In this document: positions 22,380 to 35,657 of the stretch, piece after piece
Position numbering within the stretch: position 1 is the first letter of the stretch
Layout: each line of letters starts with the position of its first letter
Source of the DNA: Microdochium bolleyi
Lineage: Eukaryota; Ascomycota; Sordariomycetes; Xylariales; Microdochiaceae
Length of the DNA stretch: 64,000 nucleotides
Direction of reading: 5' to 3'
Assembly (NCBI GenBank): GCA_001566295.1
Contig: KQ964249.1
Location: 2,418,001-2,482,000 of the forward strand
Notes under the pieces: generated by a model
The model's database searches: none
What the model saw: the letters and a program-made list of their open reading frames with translations, nothing else
Told to the model about the DNA's origin: nothing
Made by a program: the position numbers and the translations under genes

Positions 22380-23198
22380 GCGACGGGCAGTGAGGACAGG
22401 CAGCCTAATGAAGCCAGAGAGAACCACCTTTCAACGAGTTGTATTGCTCCGATTAGAGGCGTATTGCCAAGGAAAGAACAGGAATGGGAAATGGAGGAAA
22501 CCAAACGATGTCTCACGACTGGAGTTCAATGGTTGGCTTTTCCACGTGTCGGGGTCTAAACAAGGACTCGACAAGACGTGGCGGGCAGGAGAATGGCGTC
22601 GAGCAAAAAATAGATACCCCCCAACGGTTTGCAAGAATACACACAACCATTATGCCTTTCTGCCCGCCGACTCGGAGCATCGCAATTTCACCAGACATGG
22701 ATGGGACTTGCCGCAAGTTGCCGGTGCAGATTTCCCCTGCAGACGATCGTCATTCCTGAAGCAGGACCCCTGCTCGTCCCCGAGCTTCCCCACTCCAGCC
22801 CTGCGGCTACCCCGGTCGTGCTTACGCCGAGCGCCGTCCGATGACATCCTTCTCTTGCGCTCTCCCATCTGCCCCTTGCGGCTCTGCCCGCCCGCATGAG
22901 CACGAGGCCACACACCACGCTCCATTGGAGCGAATCATACGAGCACGATGCGCTGGCTCCAGAATCGCTGCTTGGCACGGCACCGTCTGGGCTTTGGGGA
23001 TGACGTGCGTGTGTGAAGCTCCTGCAGGCCTTCAACGTTGCTACATTGCATATGTCTCTCTTCCCAGATCCACGGTCTTGGGAGCCCAACATATTGCATT
23101 CTGCCCTATGTGTGCCGGCTTGAATTAGCTGCAAAGAACTACTCAGTGGACATCAATTCGCCACGGTCCTTGCTGTTATCTGGTTGCTCGAACAGAAG
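22380..23198. other. Intergenic region, regulator / GH92 gene
   Basis: 0.8 kb holding the regulator 3' UTR and the GH92 promoter. Overlapping short frames only, nothing recognised. Confidence 0.55.
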
Positions 23199-26025
23199 AT
23201 GATGTGCGGGCATCTCGCGGCAGCCATTGCCGCCGGCGTGTCTGTTCTGCGCACCGCAAGGGCTGCTGAACTGGCAGACTACGTCCTGCCTCTTGTAAGT
23301 CCTCGAAGCATTCCCCCTCTTTCACCACGAGACGACAAGGTAGAACCCGTCATGGCTCACCACACACATCACCACCACCACAGACTGGCTCCATCAATGG
23401 CGGCAACACCTTCCCCGGCGCCGCCCTGCCGATGGGCATGGTTAAGCTCGGCCCGGACCTGTACACGGGCAGCGACAGCTACTCGGGCTACCAGCCTGGG
23501 GGCGTATTCGTCGGGTTCAGCATGCTGCACATGAGCGGCACGGGAGGGGCGCCCAAGTATGGCGTCGTGGCGCAGATGCCAGTCCTCGGGAGCGGCGGCG
23601 AGGGCGATGGCTTCGTGACGAACCCGCTGGCGAACATCAGCGTCGGCCGCAGCGAGGGTGGCGAAGATGTCGCGCGCTTGGGGTACTACAAGGCGAGCCT
23701 GGCCAGTGGGGTTACCGTCGAGATGGCGGCGACGTACAAGGCTGGGATGTACCGCTACGTATTTCCTGAGGGCGAGGTCGGCAGCAATGTCGTGGTCGAC
23801 GTGTCGCATGTGCTGCCGTCCTTTCGGGGCCAGGGGCTCGGGCAGAGTTACCTGGGCGGCAATATCTCTGTCGAGACCGATGGAGAAGGCAAGGTGGTGC
23901 AGTACACAGGGAATGGGTCCTACGACAACGTGAGTAGATTCCTCCCCCTTGTGGTCCATGGGAGTCTGGGGACTATGTACACTGACATTTGCAGGTAACA
24001 GGGCTGGAACCGCTCGCCAAAGTGGACCGTCTACTTCTGCGGATCTTTCGACACGGCAGCGACGTACAAGACGTTCCTTGGCAATGCCACGGCCGGCGAG
24101 ACACTCGAGTCCTACGACGAGACGCCCAGCATGGACTCGGTGAATCGCCTCGGCGCGGTCTTCTCGTTCGGCAATGCCAGGCAGGTCGTCTCGCGGGTCG
24201 GCGTGTCGTTTATCTCGGCGGAGCAGGCCTGCTCGAACGTCGATAGCGAAGTACCGGAGGACAGCGCCAGCATCGAGAGCCTTGAAGACGCCGCCAGAAG
24301 GGTGTGGAACGACAAGGTGTTGTCCAAGATCACGACGACGGACACGCGCAGTGAGAGCAGCCTGCAGCTGCTGTACTCGTCGCTGTTCCACATGACGCTC
24401 GTTCCGAGCAATAAGACGGGAGAGAACCCGAAGTGGTCGTCTGATGCGCCGTACTATGACGATATCTTCACATTCTGGGACACGGTATGACAATTTTCCC
24501 TTGGCTATAATGAGATTGACTACTTCCAATCTAGTGCAGCCAAGCTAACAACGACCTCTCTTTGACAAGTTCCGATGCACCACCTCCCTGTTCCACATCG
24601 TCCTCCCCGAGGAGTACGAGGAGTTTATCCGCTCCCTCGTCGACATCTGGAAGAACGATGGCTTTCTGCCCGACGGCCGATCCTCGTTCTTCAACGGCGC
24701 CACGCAAGGCGGTTCCAATGCCGACAACGTCCTCGCTGACGCCTACATCAAGGGTGTGCGGGGACTCGTCGACTGGGAGCAGGCGTACGCCGCTATGGTC
24801 ACCGATGCCGAGGAAGTCCCCCCCAACAACAACGACCCACGGGACCGAAGCTCGTCGACGAAGGAAGGGCGCGGCGCGCTGGCCGACTGGCTTGAGCATG
24901 GGTATATATCGACAAAGTATGGCCGGTCCGTGAGCCGTGCGATTGAGTAGTAAGTGCAGTCTCGTCTCGTCGCTGTCACGCAGAGATCCTGCCCGGGAAA
25001 GACAAGACCACTGACTCAACGCACCGTATTGTTTAGTGCTGGGAACGACTTTGCTCTGTACCAGGTGGCGAAAGGTCTAGGAAAGACCGAGGATACAGCG
25101 AAGTACCTGAACCGCTCTCGTAACTGGCGCAATCAGTGGAATCCAGACCTCGAGACACTAGACTTCAAGGGTTTCCTCGGACCAATTGCGGAGAATGGCA
25201 GCTTCCTCGACCAAGACCCCTTGAGCTGCGGCGGCTGCTATTGGGGAGATGACTACGTGAGTTCTACGTTGCTCCCAAATCGATATTCCCCAAGCATCAT
25301 CATGCATCTGTTCAGTAACTGACTACTTAATCAATGTGCAGTACCAAGGTCTCCCCATAGAGTACTCCTTCAACGCACACCACGACGTATCCACCCTCAT
25401 ATCCTACGCCGGCGGCCCTGATGCCTTCCTAGCGCGACTCGACGCCATGTTCACGCCAGAACTCAATCCGAGCGGGGACTCGCGTTTTAACAAGACACTG
25501 TTCAACCCGGGCAACGAGCCGAGCTTCAACACGCCCTACATGTATCACTGGGTCGGCCGGCCCGATCTGTCCGTAAAGCAGAGCCGTAACATCGCCAAGT
25601 CGTACTTCAAGCCCACGCAGGGCGGACTACCTGGGAACTCGGACGCGGGCGCGATGGAGTCGTGGGTGTTGTGGAACATGATCGGGCTGTACCCCGTGAC
25701 CGGGCAGACCACGTTCCTCGTTGGGTCGCCTTGGTTCTCAGATCTGACCATCACCCTCAGGGAGGGCCATGAGCTGCGGATGACGGCTACTTATGACGCC
25801 GACTACTCGCGAGAGGAGCAGCAGGCGGATGCATATTACGTGCAGAGCCTGAAGGTCAATGGGCATGACTGGGACAAGTCGTGGGTCACATGGGACGACG
25901 TATTTGCTACCAGAGACAGCGGAAGCGGGAGCAGCATGGAGTTCGTGCTGGGGAAAGAGCCGAGTACCTGGGCGACAGGAGACGACACCGAGCTGCCGCC
26001 TAGTCCTGCCTCCGAGACCTCGTAG
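23199..26025 (+). CDS. GH92 family alpha-1,2-mannosidase, secreted
   Basis: GH92 enzymes are calcium-dependent inverting exo-alpha-mannosidases that trim mannans and N-glycans. Six exons: 23199-23294, 23384-23929, 24002-24484, 24570-24949, 25037-25256, 25342-26025, giving 802 aa, the usual size. A signal peptide covers about residues 1-22 (MMCGHLAAAIAAGVSVLRTARA). The N-terminal beta domain begins INGGNTFPGAALPMGMVKLG and continues GFSMLHMSGTGG. The catalytic domain shows DTFRCTTSLFHIVLPEEY, FLPDGRSSFFNGATQGGSNAD, GLPIEYSFNAHHDV, NPGNEPSFNTPYMYHWVGRP, and GLPGNSDAGAMESWVLWNMI, which carries the family Asp. All six junctions keep frame, and most introns have CTRAC branch points. Intron 2 ends at TAACAG (24001) rather than the nearer GCAG, because only that joins to GWNRSPKWTVYFCG. 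Confidence 0.93.
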
Positions 26026-26430
26026 GATCGGGATATGGAATCGCCAATAGTGGCACCGCCAGTATCGGGACAATCTGCTGCCCAGTTGGGCAATTAAGGT
26101 TCTAACCAGCCAGCGGTCCTTTAAACCCTACGAGTCTCGTTCTGGAGAGTTACAGGAAACGTGAGGAGCATTTAGCCAAATAGATCAAATTCCCAAACAG
26201 ATAGCACAAAAAATCAAACTACAAAAAAGACCCGCCTCGGTCCATCACCAGGTGCCAGCTTCGTCCTCCCTCATGTCGCGCATCGCGAGGTCCAAACCTG
26301 CGACATGGGCCAGCTTCTCGCCAATCCAATTCCCGAATACCCCTTTCTATTGTGAAACGGGCAAAAAATCCAAAAACTGCAGAAGTTCCCAAAAAGAAGG
26401 TACAACAGAGGACTCTAACCTCCAATGCGA
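26026..26430. other. Intergenic, GH92 3' flank
   Basis: 0.4 kb of A-rich 3' flanking DNA between the GH92 stop and the 3' end of the tRNA gene. No gene seen. Confidence 0.6.
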
Positions 26431-26528
26431 TGGACTCGCGGGGAATCGAACCCCGGACCACTCCCATGCTCCTCATCTCGCTAGGAGACAGATGCTAAGG
26501 GAGTATTATACCACTAAACCACAAGCCC
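26431..26528 (-). tRNA. tRNA-Ala (AGC) with a 26-nt intron
   Basis: Read on the minus strand from 26528, the 7-bp acceptor stem GGGCTTG pairs with CGAGTCC. Position 3 G faces position 70 U, the main alanine identity element, and the discriminator is A. The D-arm contains the A box TGGTTTAGTGG, and the T-arm the B box GGTTCGATTCC inside a 5-bp CGGGG/CCCCG stem. The anticodon stem CTCCC/GGGAG flanks a loop with TTAGCA, giving anticodon AGC (26496-26494). A 26-nt intron (26492-26467) follows nucleotide 37, the canonical place. The mature length is 72 nt before CCA addition. An oligo-T run lies downstream only distantly. Confidence 0.93.
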
Positions 26529-27480
26529 GGATGTGTTGTTGTGATTGGTTGAAATAACTCTGCTTTATCAAAGTATCCTACTCTTTGCAAAATGCAGGCG
26601 GTAGTGGGACAGGGATAAAAGAAAAAGAGAGCATGAGGATGTTACGAGAGACGTCTGTATGTTGTGCGCTTGTTTCGACATTGAGGACAAGCTGAGGCGC
26701 TTACTACTACGAAGCCAATCTCCCACTACCAAGGTTCATCGTTGGCGTTCAGTTGTCGCCGTAAACCACTGTTCATGCACACTGCTGCGGCCCGTTATGC
26801 TATGAGGCATCAGGCCATTTCAGAAAAGATACCCTGCGTGAATGCAGAGCAGAAAGTCTATTGACAGACAACGCGGAGGCGGAAAGGAGAGAGAAGAGAC
26901 TGCTCTGTCTACAGTGGGATAGGCCAGGTTACAATGCTACACATTACCACGGGGAGAAACCTGGGGCCGTGCCGCTCGCCATCATCTCCCTCAGCACTTG
27001 AGCTAGGCCGTGGACGCTTACTGGTTTCGAACCAACCTGGAGATGTCCCTGAACAATGTCAATATCCTCACGGGCTGCTCAAATGCCATGTTGCAGCATG
27101 GCTTCCAAAAGAGCCCACCTGGTCAACAAACGCACCCTTTCGCCAATCTTCAACGTCTAGCTCCGCACGACCTTCTGTGCATGGTCCAAAGGAGGACAAC
27201 TGAGTCCAGTATCTTGATCTTTAACGGTTTATTGTATTGGTGTTGTATCTGCGCGAGTGTATGGAAGAAACAAGGAAGGGGGGTCGTAACGTCTCCTCTC
27301 TCTGTAGCAGGGTATATATCGGCGTAAAGTTCGTTTTGGACTGCTCCCGAGAGCTTCTGACGTCGTTTCAAAGTGAAAGCAAGAGCATCACGGGGTGCTT
27401 GCTTGACGTCGCTTCGATCGGCCCTCATGGCTTGCGGTGTGTCCTTGCTGTCTATATCATGTATGCATCGTGCCCATCTC
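26529..27480. other. Intergenic, tRNA-Ala to kinesin 3' end
   Basis: 0.95 kb upstream of the tRNA gene and downstream of the kinesin stop codon. Only short random frames. Confidence 0.55.
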
Positions 27481-30412
27481 CTACTTCTGGAAGAACCAAC
27501 TGCTTCTCTTACTAGTGTTGCCTTCGCTTTGTAGGGTCGCGACAGTCGGGACGGGAACCGGACCATCGCCGCCGGCACCGCCACCACGCAGGGGCTTGGC
27601 AATGCGGCTGCCCGCGCTGGCGAAGCTGAAGCCAGCACCGGGGCCGTTGAGGCCGCGGGTCGAGCCAGCCTTGGCTGCCTCGAGACGCTCCTTGACAGCA
27701 GTGAGTTGTGACTCGAATCTGGAAGTGGTGTCAGCCATAGTGTCGTGATGTATCTGTACTTTGAGGGTTAGACTGTACCTGTGGTTTGCAGCAGTAAGCT
27801 TCTCCTGGCTGTCTTGCAACAAGCTCTCCAGGCTAGAGATTCGCTCGTTTCTCGCAATCAGCTTCCTCTCAGCGATGGCAACCTCCTTCTTCAGCGAGCT
27901 GTTTTGCTCAACCAGCTGGCGCTGGACCTGCGTCAGTTGCTCAAGATTCCTCTCGAGGAAGGCCATCTTCTTCTGCTGCGCGCGGTTGTTAGACGAGCGC
28001 AGGACATTGTTGTACTGCTCGCGAGTCTCGTCAAGGGAGATCTCAAGCTCGACAACGCGCTCGCACCGGTTCTGAAGGTCGCGCATCAAGCTCTTCTTCA
28101 TGACGTCGAACTCGGCAATCTGCTGCTGTATTGTCTTGCCGTTCGCTAGGCCAGGCGTTGCTGTAGTGGTGGCGCCCGTCTTCAGTCGACTCTGGAGGTC
28201 GTCGATGAGCGTCTTCATGCGATTGTTCTCGGCCGACTTCTGAGTGATCTCCACCTTGAGGTCGTCGACAAGCTCGATCTGGGTGGTAGTCCTGTTGGCA
28301 TACGCCTTCTGCAGACGCGCCTTGACTTCCTCTACATCGGCTTCGCTGAGGTTTTGCGCCAAGACATCTTCGTACTCGTTCTGGAGAGTCTCGAGACGGG
28401 CCTCGAGCTCCGTGCGCCGCCGGGCGTCTGAGTCACCCGACCCTCCACTATATAGAGACAGCTCGGCCTGCCGTATGATGCCTTGTGTCTCAACAAGTCG
28501 TGTGCGCAGATCTGTCAAGTCATCTGGTGGGATAGGGTCACCCGAGGAGCTCTGCTCGAATAAGGCGTCGACTCGTTGTATCGCGTCGGCAATGGACTGC
28601 TCATTCGCGCTGAAGACATCGCTGCCAAGGTCGAAGCCTGCCATCATTTGCGCCATCTTCTCGGCCTTCTTCTTCTCCTTCTCGTCCAGCACTGCACTTG
28701 TCTCTTTGGCGCTCATCTTGACGTCAAGCAGCTGCTGCTTGACCTCGTCGAGCTCTGTCGTAAGCTCGGAGTTGGCCTCCTTGAGCGCATCCATGGTGAT
28801 CTGGGCCTCCTTGCTCTCGAACGCCAAGCGCTCGAGCTGCATGCGCGCCTCGTTGGTCTCGCTAGTGAGGCGCTCATTCTCCTTGCCGAGCTTGCTGTCG
28901 TGCTCCTTGATGAAGGCAAGCTCTTCTTTGGACTCTTGCAAGCTCTTCTCAGCTGCCACAACGGCAGATTCTCTCTCAGCCAGCTGATCCTGTAGCTCGT
29001 TCTCCCTGCGAAGAAACTCTTCCCTTTCGTCCTTATCTAGTGGGAGACTAGGAGTTCCAGCACGATCAGTCAACGCCGGTGTTTCAGATCGGCTGTCGGG
29101 GATTAGACGAGAAGGCGTCGACGGCCGCGGGGCGGCAGATTTCTTGCTAGCGACGCCATCAGCAGACATGGGCGGAACCCATTGTTCCTTGGGGACCGCG
29201 TCGCCGGATCGCCACTGTTGCAGCTCGGCCTCCATATTTGAGATGTAGCTTTCGAAGTTGGTCATGTTCGCCTTGGCCTTGGCCAGCATCGCCTTGAGCT
29301 CGGCCGGGCTGAGCTCTGCGTTGACCTTTGCCTTGTTCTTGATCGACTTGGCGCGCATACCGAAGCGAAGCGTGCTCAAGGTCTCTTGGTCGTTGTAACT
29401 GCTGGGTGAGCAGTTGATGATGAGCGTGGTCCGGCTGTTTCCTCCAAGCGACTCTTGCAGAATTCTTGTCAATTTCGAGTCTCTGTAGGGGACGTGCGAT
29501 GACCGGCCATCGGTAAGCGCGTTGATGACCATTCCCAGGGCGCTCAGACTCTTGTTGATCTTCTTGGCCTCCTCGAGCGTCTGCCCACTCGCGCCAGTCT
29601 TGCCGACCTTTTCGCTACCAGCCAAATCGACCAGGAACAGCTGACCGCTCTTGGACGACCCCGTCTCGAGGTTCTTCTGGGTCACGACGATGACGAATAT
29701 CGAGTGTGATCGAGACGATTCCTGGTTCATGTTGGTTGCGGCGACGGCGCGGGCGTTGCCTCCCCTCTTCATGACCTCGAAGACCTCTTCGACGCTTGAG
29801 ACGTAGACCTCGAGGAGGCCCTTGACGTATACGCCCTTGTTCTTCTCCTCGTGTATAGGCAAGTTGTCGTTCTGGGGAGCGAGCAGATCGCGAATGCGCT
29901 CCATGTAGATTTCCATATAGCTGACTCGTACCGTGTACTCGATTGTTGCTGGGCTAGACATGATGCTGCTGAAGATCTGCTCGATAATACGTGGGGTAAC
30001 ACCCTTGCCCACCTCGTCCTCGATGCTCGTACCCATCATGGTGAACGACTTTCCAGCACCGGTCTGACCGTAGGCGAAGACGGTTCCATTGTAGCCGTTG
30101 AGGATATCATCGACGGTGGGCTTGATCGAGTAGTCGAAGATGTCGCGCTGCTGTCCTTGCATGTCAAAGACACGGTCGAAGGTGAAAGACCCCTGCGCCT
30201 CCCCAGACTGTTGATTGCGAGCACGGTTAGCACTGTGGTCCCTGGTGCCAGAGAGGCAGCTTCGGCGCCAGAGGCTGCGGGCGTGATCTTACATTGAGTG
30301 AGCAGGTGTCATTGCCCTCGAAGGAGACGATCGGCTGGCCGCCCGAGGCCAGCTCGACCTTGTTCTGAGGCCGGAACCGGGCGACAACCTTGATGCTGTT
30401 GGCTCCCGACAT
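27481..30412 (-). CDS. nkin: Conventional kinesin (kinesin-1 heavy chain)
   Basis: A plus-end-directed microtubule motor that moves vesicles toward hyphal tips. Exons: 30412-30293, 30207-27779, 27718-27481. The product is 928 aa, the length of Neurospora Nkin. The motor domain runs from MSGANSIKVVARFRPQN with P-loop GQTGAGKS at 87-94, switch I NQESSRSH and switch II LVDLAGSEK. A neck and long coiled coil occupy about 340-850. The tail contains the autoinhibitory IAK motif (SRIAKPLRGGG, IAK at 889-891) and ends WFFQK. Intron 1 has GCTAAC before CAACAG. Intron 2 (27778-27719, GTACAG...TTCCAG, CTGAC branch) is 60 bases, stop-free and in frame, so retention adds 20 residues just before the tail. 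Splicing restores the NHRFESQLTAVKERLEAAK junction I recall from Nkin. Confidence 0.95.
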
Positions 30413-31744
30413 GATGGCGTGGTCTCAGCTTGTCGGCGAGAGAAAGGTTCGTGGCAGGAGGAGAGGCTTTAGGCACGGTAGCAGGGCCGGCCAGACGGTA
30501 ACATGTTAGGATGGAGCCAGGCGGTGCGACCAAGGGAGTCGTCGAGCACGGCGGGGGGTGGGGACGGAGTGCCTGGGACGGAGCGGCGGTAAGGTACAGG
30601 CGATCCAGGGGACGCGTGCGGGCGGCGGTGGGTGGGTAGGTAGAGACTCTTGGCCGGGGCCGTGTTGAATGAGAAAGATACAAGAACAAGGACGCCGTCT
30701 GTGCAAGCCAACAGGCCGCGCAGAGAGCTGTAGGAACGGCGGGATGGCGAGGAGGAGGAGACCGCGGGTTGTGAGCCGGCCAGGAAGCAGATTTACAGAT
30801 TCGAGGTGGGAAGGGTGTTGGATGCGGCGGCGGCTTGGTGGGAGGGACTGGTGTTTGTCCCTCGATGCGTGCGGGTGCTGGGCAGCACGACGACGTGCCT
30901 GAAGGGCGCCCCACCTCTGTTATTTGCATTCATGCGAGCCACGTGCTATTGCCAACTCGTCTTGGTCCAATTCTCCTACACGCTTGGACCTGAGACAACA
31001 TAGCCTGATCAAGTATCTTCGTTCCGCAGTAAGACAGCAATAGGCAATTGCACGCACCTTTCGTGGCAGCTTCACGTTCCTGACATTCAGGCTATTTTCA
31101 TCATCTGCAGTAACCAAGAGGCGCGGAATAGTGGCTAGATCCTGATTGAGTGAAGTGCCATGGTATCAAATATTGGGACTGAAATGAAACGGCAGGAACA
31201 AGGACAATCGCGGCTTTACACAAAAAGACCAACCAAGCCTTCCACGCCTGTCGAGATCGTGGCGCGCCGCCGCTATCTCTCATGGCATGGTCCATGGAAA
31301 GCAAAGTTTCCTCGGTCGCAGAACCACGCCAGCAGCCGATAACACTGGAATCCTAATAAAGCTGACCCTAACTCCGAGAGCTATGCAGAACCAAGCAGAC
31401 CACCTCGTACAGAAACCCAATAAAAACAGCGACACAAGTTTTTTTTTTTTTTGGCTGTGTTGAGCATTCGATGCAGATACCAAAAGTTGGGAGCCGAGGA
31501 CTATCAGACAAGCCTACGCATAGCCATCGCCAGAGCCCAGATCGTATAAGTCTCTCTGCGGAAATGTGGAAGCGTAGGCTCTGAGCAGACGAGTCGTGGG
31601 CAGCAGGGGTATCGTGGTGATCGGGAGGCGGTCTGTTTATGACATGTTTGCATCGGCGATCGTCGGTGTTGGGTCGGTGTCTGGAGCACGAGGTGTAGTT
31701 GGCTCGTGAGAGGCGTCATTTGCAGGCGCAACGCCGAGAGCCTT
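30413..31744. other. Intergenic, kinesin promoter and rad6 3' region
   Basis: 1.3 kb. The first 0.5 kb upstream of the kinesin start is CT-rich on the coding strand, with GC-rich frames that are shadows. A 14-base T-run lies at 31439-31452. The rad6 frame continues open for 35 codons past its stop (see findings). No further gene. Confidence 0.5.
31439..31452. repeat. Poly-T tract (14 bases)
   Basis: A run of fourteen T on the plus strand, equal to poly-A on the rad6 sense strand about 300 bases after its stop. It may mark a 3' flank. Confidence 0.8.
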
Positions 31745-32416
31745 CTAGTCTTCCCAGCTCTTCTCGACGGTTTCACGCACCCTCTTCGTGTACTCTTTAC
31801 GGTTATCTTTGTACAGGTTGGAGGCTTCGACGTTGGCTGGTGAGCCAGTATTGGGATCGTTAAGCAAACTATTGGGTCATAAGGTTGTTTGTCAGTGAGG
31901 TTCTCGCACCATAGTAGCATACGCAAAAGCAAACACACCTCTGAATGCTGGTGAGGACCGCTGCAACATCGTATGTCGGACTCCATCTGTTTTGGAGGAT
32001 GTCCAAGCATAGTTCGCCAGTGGCGTAGACGTTTGGGTGGAACATTTGACTGATGAACTTGACTGAGGGCGGCTTGTTCGGGTACTGTTCCTCGAAATGC
32101 ATGACGAGACGGAACGTTCCATCTTCGAAAGGAGTGTCGGCAGGACCAATAATCACAGCATTCCTGCATGCCCGCAAAACCGATGGTCAGTTTCCGCTAT
32201 CTTCGCTCGGGATAGCGGCGAGGGTTTACGACTCACCAGGTCATGACGTTGTCAGGCACCGGTGATGCCGAGACACCTGCAGGAGGATCCGTTTGCATGC
32301 GCTATCGCGGCAACTCGTCAGTCCGATGCTATGGAAAGTGCAAGTGCTGTACGTATGCTGGTGCCGAGACGAACCTTGAAGTCTCGCATCAGGCGGCGAC
32401 GTGCTGCGGTCGACAT
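31745..32416 (-). CDS. rad6: Ubiquitin-conjugating enzyme E2 Rad6/Ubc2
   Basis: Rad6 monoubiquitinates histone H2B with Bre1 and PCNA with Rad18, and acts in N-degron turnover with Ubr1. Four exons: 32416-32375, 32301-32237, 32163-31939, 31868-31745. They give 151 aa, the standard length in filamentous fungi. The protein starts [14 protein letters not shown]. The UBC fold shows [28 protein letters not shown], and the active-site Cys88 in [20 protein letters not shown]. It ends ETVEKSWED without the acidic tail of budding yeast Rad6. The first donor is GTTCGT and the third GTGTGT, both atypical, but every junction restores the conserved sequence. It is divergent from the thiolase gene (1.3 kb between starts). 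Confidence 0.97.
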
Positions 32417-33750
32417 GACGGGCGGGTGTTGGGCTCGAGCCGGGAGTCCGAAGTGGGCGCCTTAAGGATCTGGTGATGCGAGGGAGATGCCGAAAGCGCG
32501 ACGTCGGCGATGCGATAGGCGGCCGCGAGAGTGGGCGAAACAGAAGATGCAGGTGATAGCCTGTTGGCACAAGAGCTTGTGGGAGGTGGATTCGGGATGA
32601 TGCGAGCAGTCAGGTGGCTAAGCGTGATGGTGATGGCGATGATGGCGGCGCTCCTATCGGCGGCGATACAGTCCGGCACTGTAAGAGACGCACCTGTAAC
32701 GGATTGGGCGATAACTGTGCAGGGGTCCAGTCCCCTGAGTTGGATATGTGGATTACGTGATGGGAATCGCAAACGCGAGAATCGGAGACCATGACCTGGA
32801 TGGACAAGAAGCAGTGCATGGATCGCCCAATAGTTTGCGCCCCAATTAGGATATTGTTTCCATATCTGGCTGCATCCTATTCTTGCCTTGGAATTTCGTA
32901 CGGATAGGGACACGTGCATAGGATGGTGTCTATTCCTCCAATACCCTGAATCGACCCGACCTGCAGGAAGTTGCGGAGTAAAAGCTGCCTCAACCATAAC
33001 AGTTAGCAGCAATCCCGTCATCGGTCTGTTGATGAGCATGGAATACTTCTCGTGCTGCCAAGTCGATAAACAATAGGCGATGACAGAGCCGCTGACTACT
33101 TGACAGGACGGTGTGTCCCTGACGAGCATCAACTGCATAGCGGATTCTGGTGAGGGCGCACAACGGTACAGGCAGTCGATTCTGCCATCGCATGGCACGT
33201 GGGCAGTCATCATGGGCTGGGATGCTGGAACAACGGTGATTCGGAACTCGGTTCCGCGGCCGAGAACGAAGGCCACCGCCCGAGACGACCCTCTGCAAGC
33301 CACCGATTTTGTGGTAGCCGCAGCGAGCCAAGACAAAGGTACAATTCGAGTGCAAAGATCACTTAAGCTTTCTGCCCGATTCGTGTGCCATTGCGAACGC
33401 CCATGGATGAATACACATGTACAAGTACTGTGCGTTCAGTATTCCTGTCCAGAGTTGACCTCTTCCTCCGCAGCAAGCCGAAGTAGGCCGTGTCCTCGGG
33501 CCAAGGCACATGCCAGACTCGGCTGCGGGGGCCGTGGGGCCATGGGGAAGCTGCTGCTTAGCGCTGTTCCGCGCCCGGCCGTGGACACTGAGCCCGAGGC
33601 GAAGCGTCATACCGAGCCTCCCGGCCCTTCCTCCACATGCCCGAAATCTCCAGAGTCTGCCCGCACACCTCCTCATCTTCTCCTTGTTGCTCTCCGTTGT
33701 GATATTCTCTCGCCAATTTCGAAAAGCCTAGAGCCTGGCACACGTACACC
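32417..33750. other. Divergent intergenic region rad6 / thiolase
   Basis: 1.3 kb with both promoters. The longest frames (for example 32389-33336 minus) are rich in Ser/Arg/Pro/Cys and have no domain. I see no gene. Confidence 0.55.
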
Positions 33751-35179
<1,429 letters not shown>

Positions 35180-35657
35180 ATAATGAGTGAAATAGCGCAT
35201 CGACGTGTATATATGCTCGCGCTTGACGAATGAAAAAAAATACCCTCAAAAAATCCCGTGCTCAAAATCCTTGAAGTGTACAGTCGTGTAAAGTGGGTTG
35301 CTACATTGGAGTATCATCAATGACCTTTGAATATTCCCAGCATTATCCTGAATGACCTGACCCCGCAGAGCTCTTATCTTATCGGTGTCGACAGTCGATC
35401 CGCTGCTTGCCGCGCGATCGCTTGTCGCGTGGACGCACCAATCACAAACATTCCGTGCCTGGGAGCTCCGAGCCCGTTGTATACCACGACCCGACAGGAC
35501 GTCACTGCCGTGCGCATCCACCAGCCAAGCCCGCCCATCGCAGCGAGATCTCATCCAATATCCGACCGTTCGCCCATCTCCCGACACCTCGAGCCTGCCG
35601 GCCGGCCCTGACGCCCATGCCACGCCACGCCGAGCCATCATAGTACGCAGGACCACG
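35180..35657. other. Short tandem intergenic region
   Basis: 0.48 kb between the thiolase stop and the PCI gene start. It should contain the thiolase 3' UTR (A-run at 35233-35240) and the PCI promoter. Nothing else seen. Confidence 0.6.

Noticed and set aside
23369..24529. 386-codon open frame antisense to GH92
   Set aside because: It crosses two GH92 introns on the opposite strand and is His/Arg/Val-rich with no recognisable domain, whereas the GH92 exons carry all family motifs.
28244..28995. Ser-rich and Leu-rich frames antisense to the kinesin coiled coil
   Set aside because: Reverse complement of Glu/Lys/Leu coiled-coil codons gives Ser/Leu-rich frames. The sense frame is a clear kinesin.
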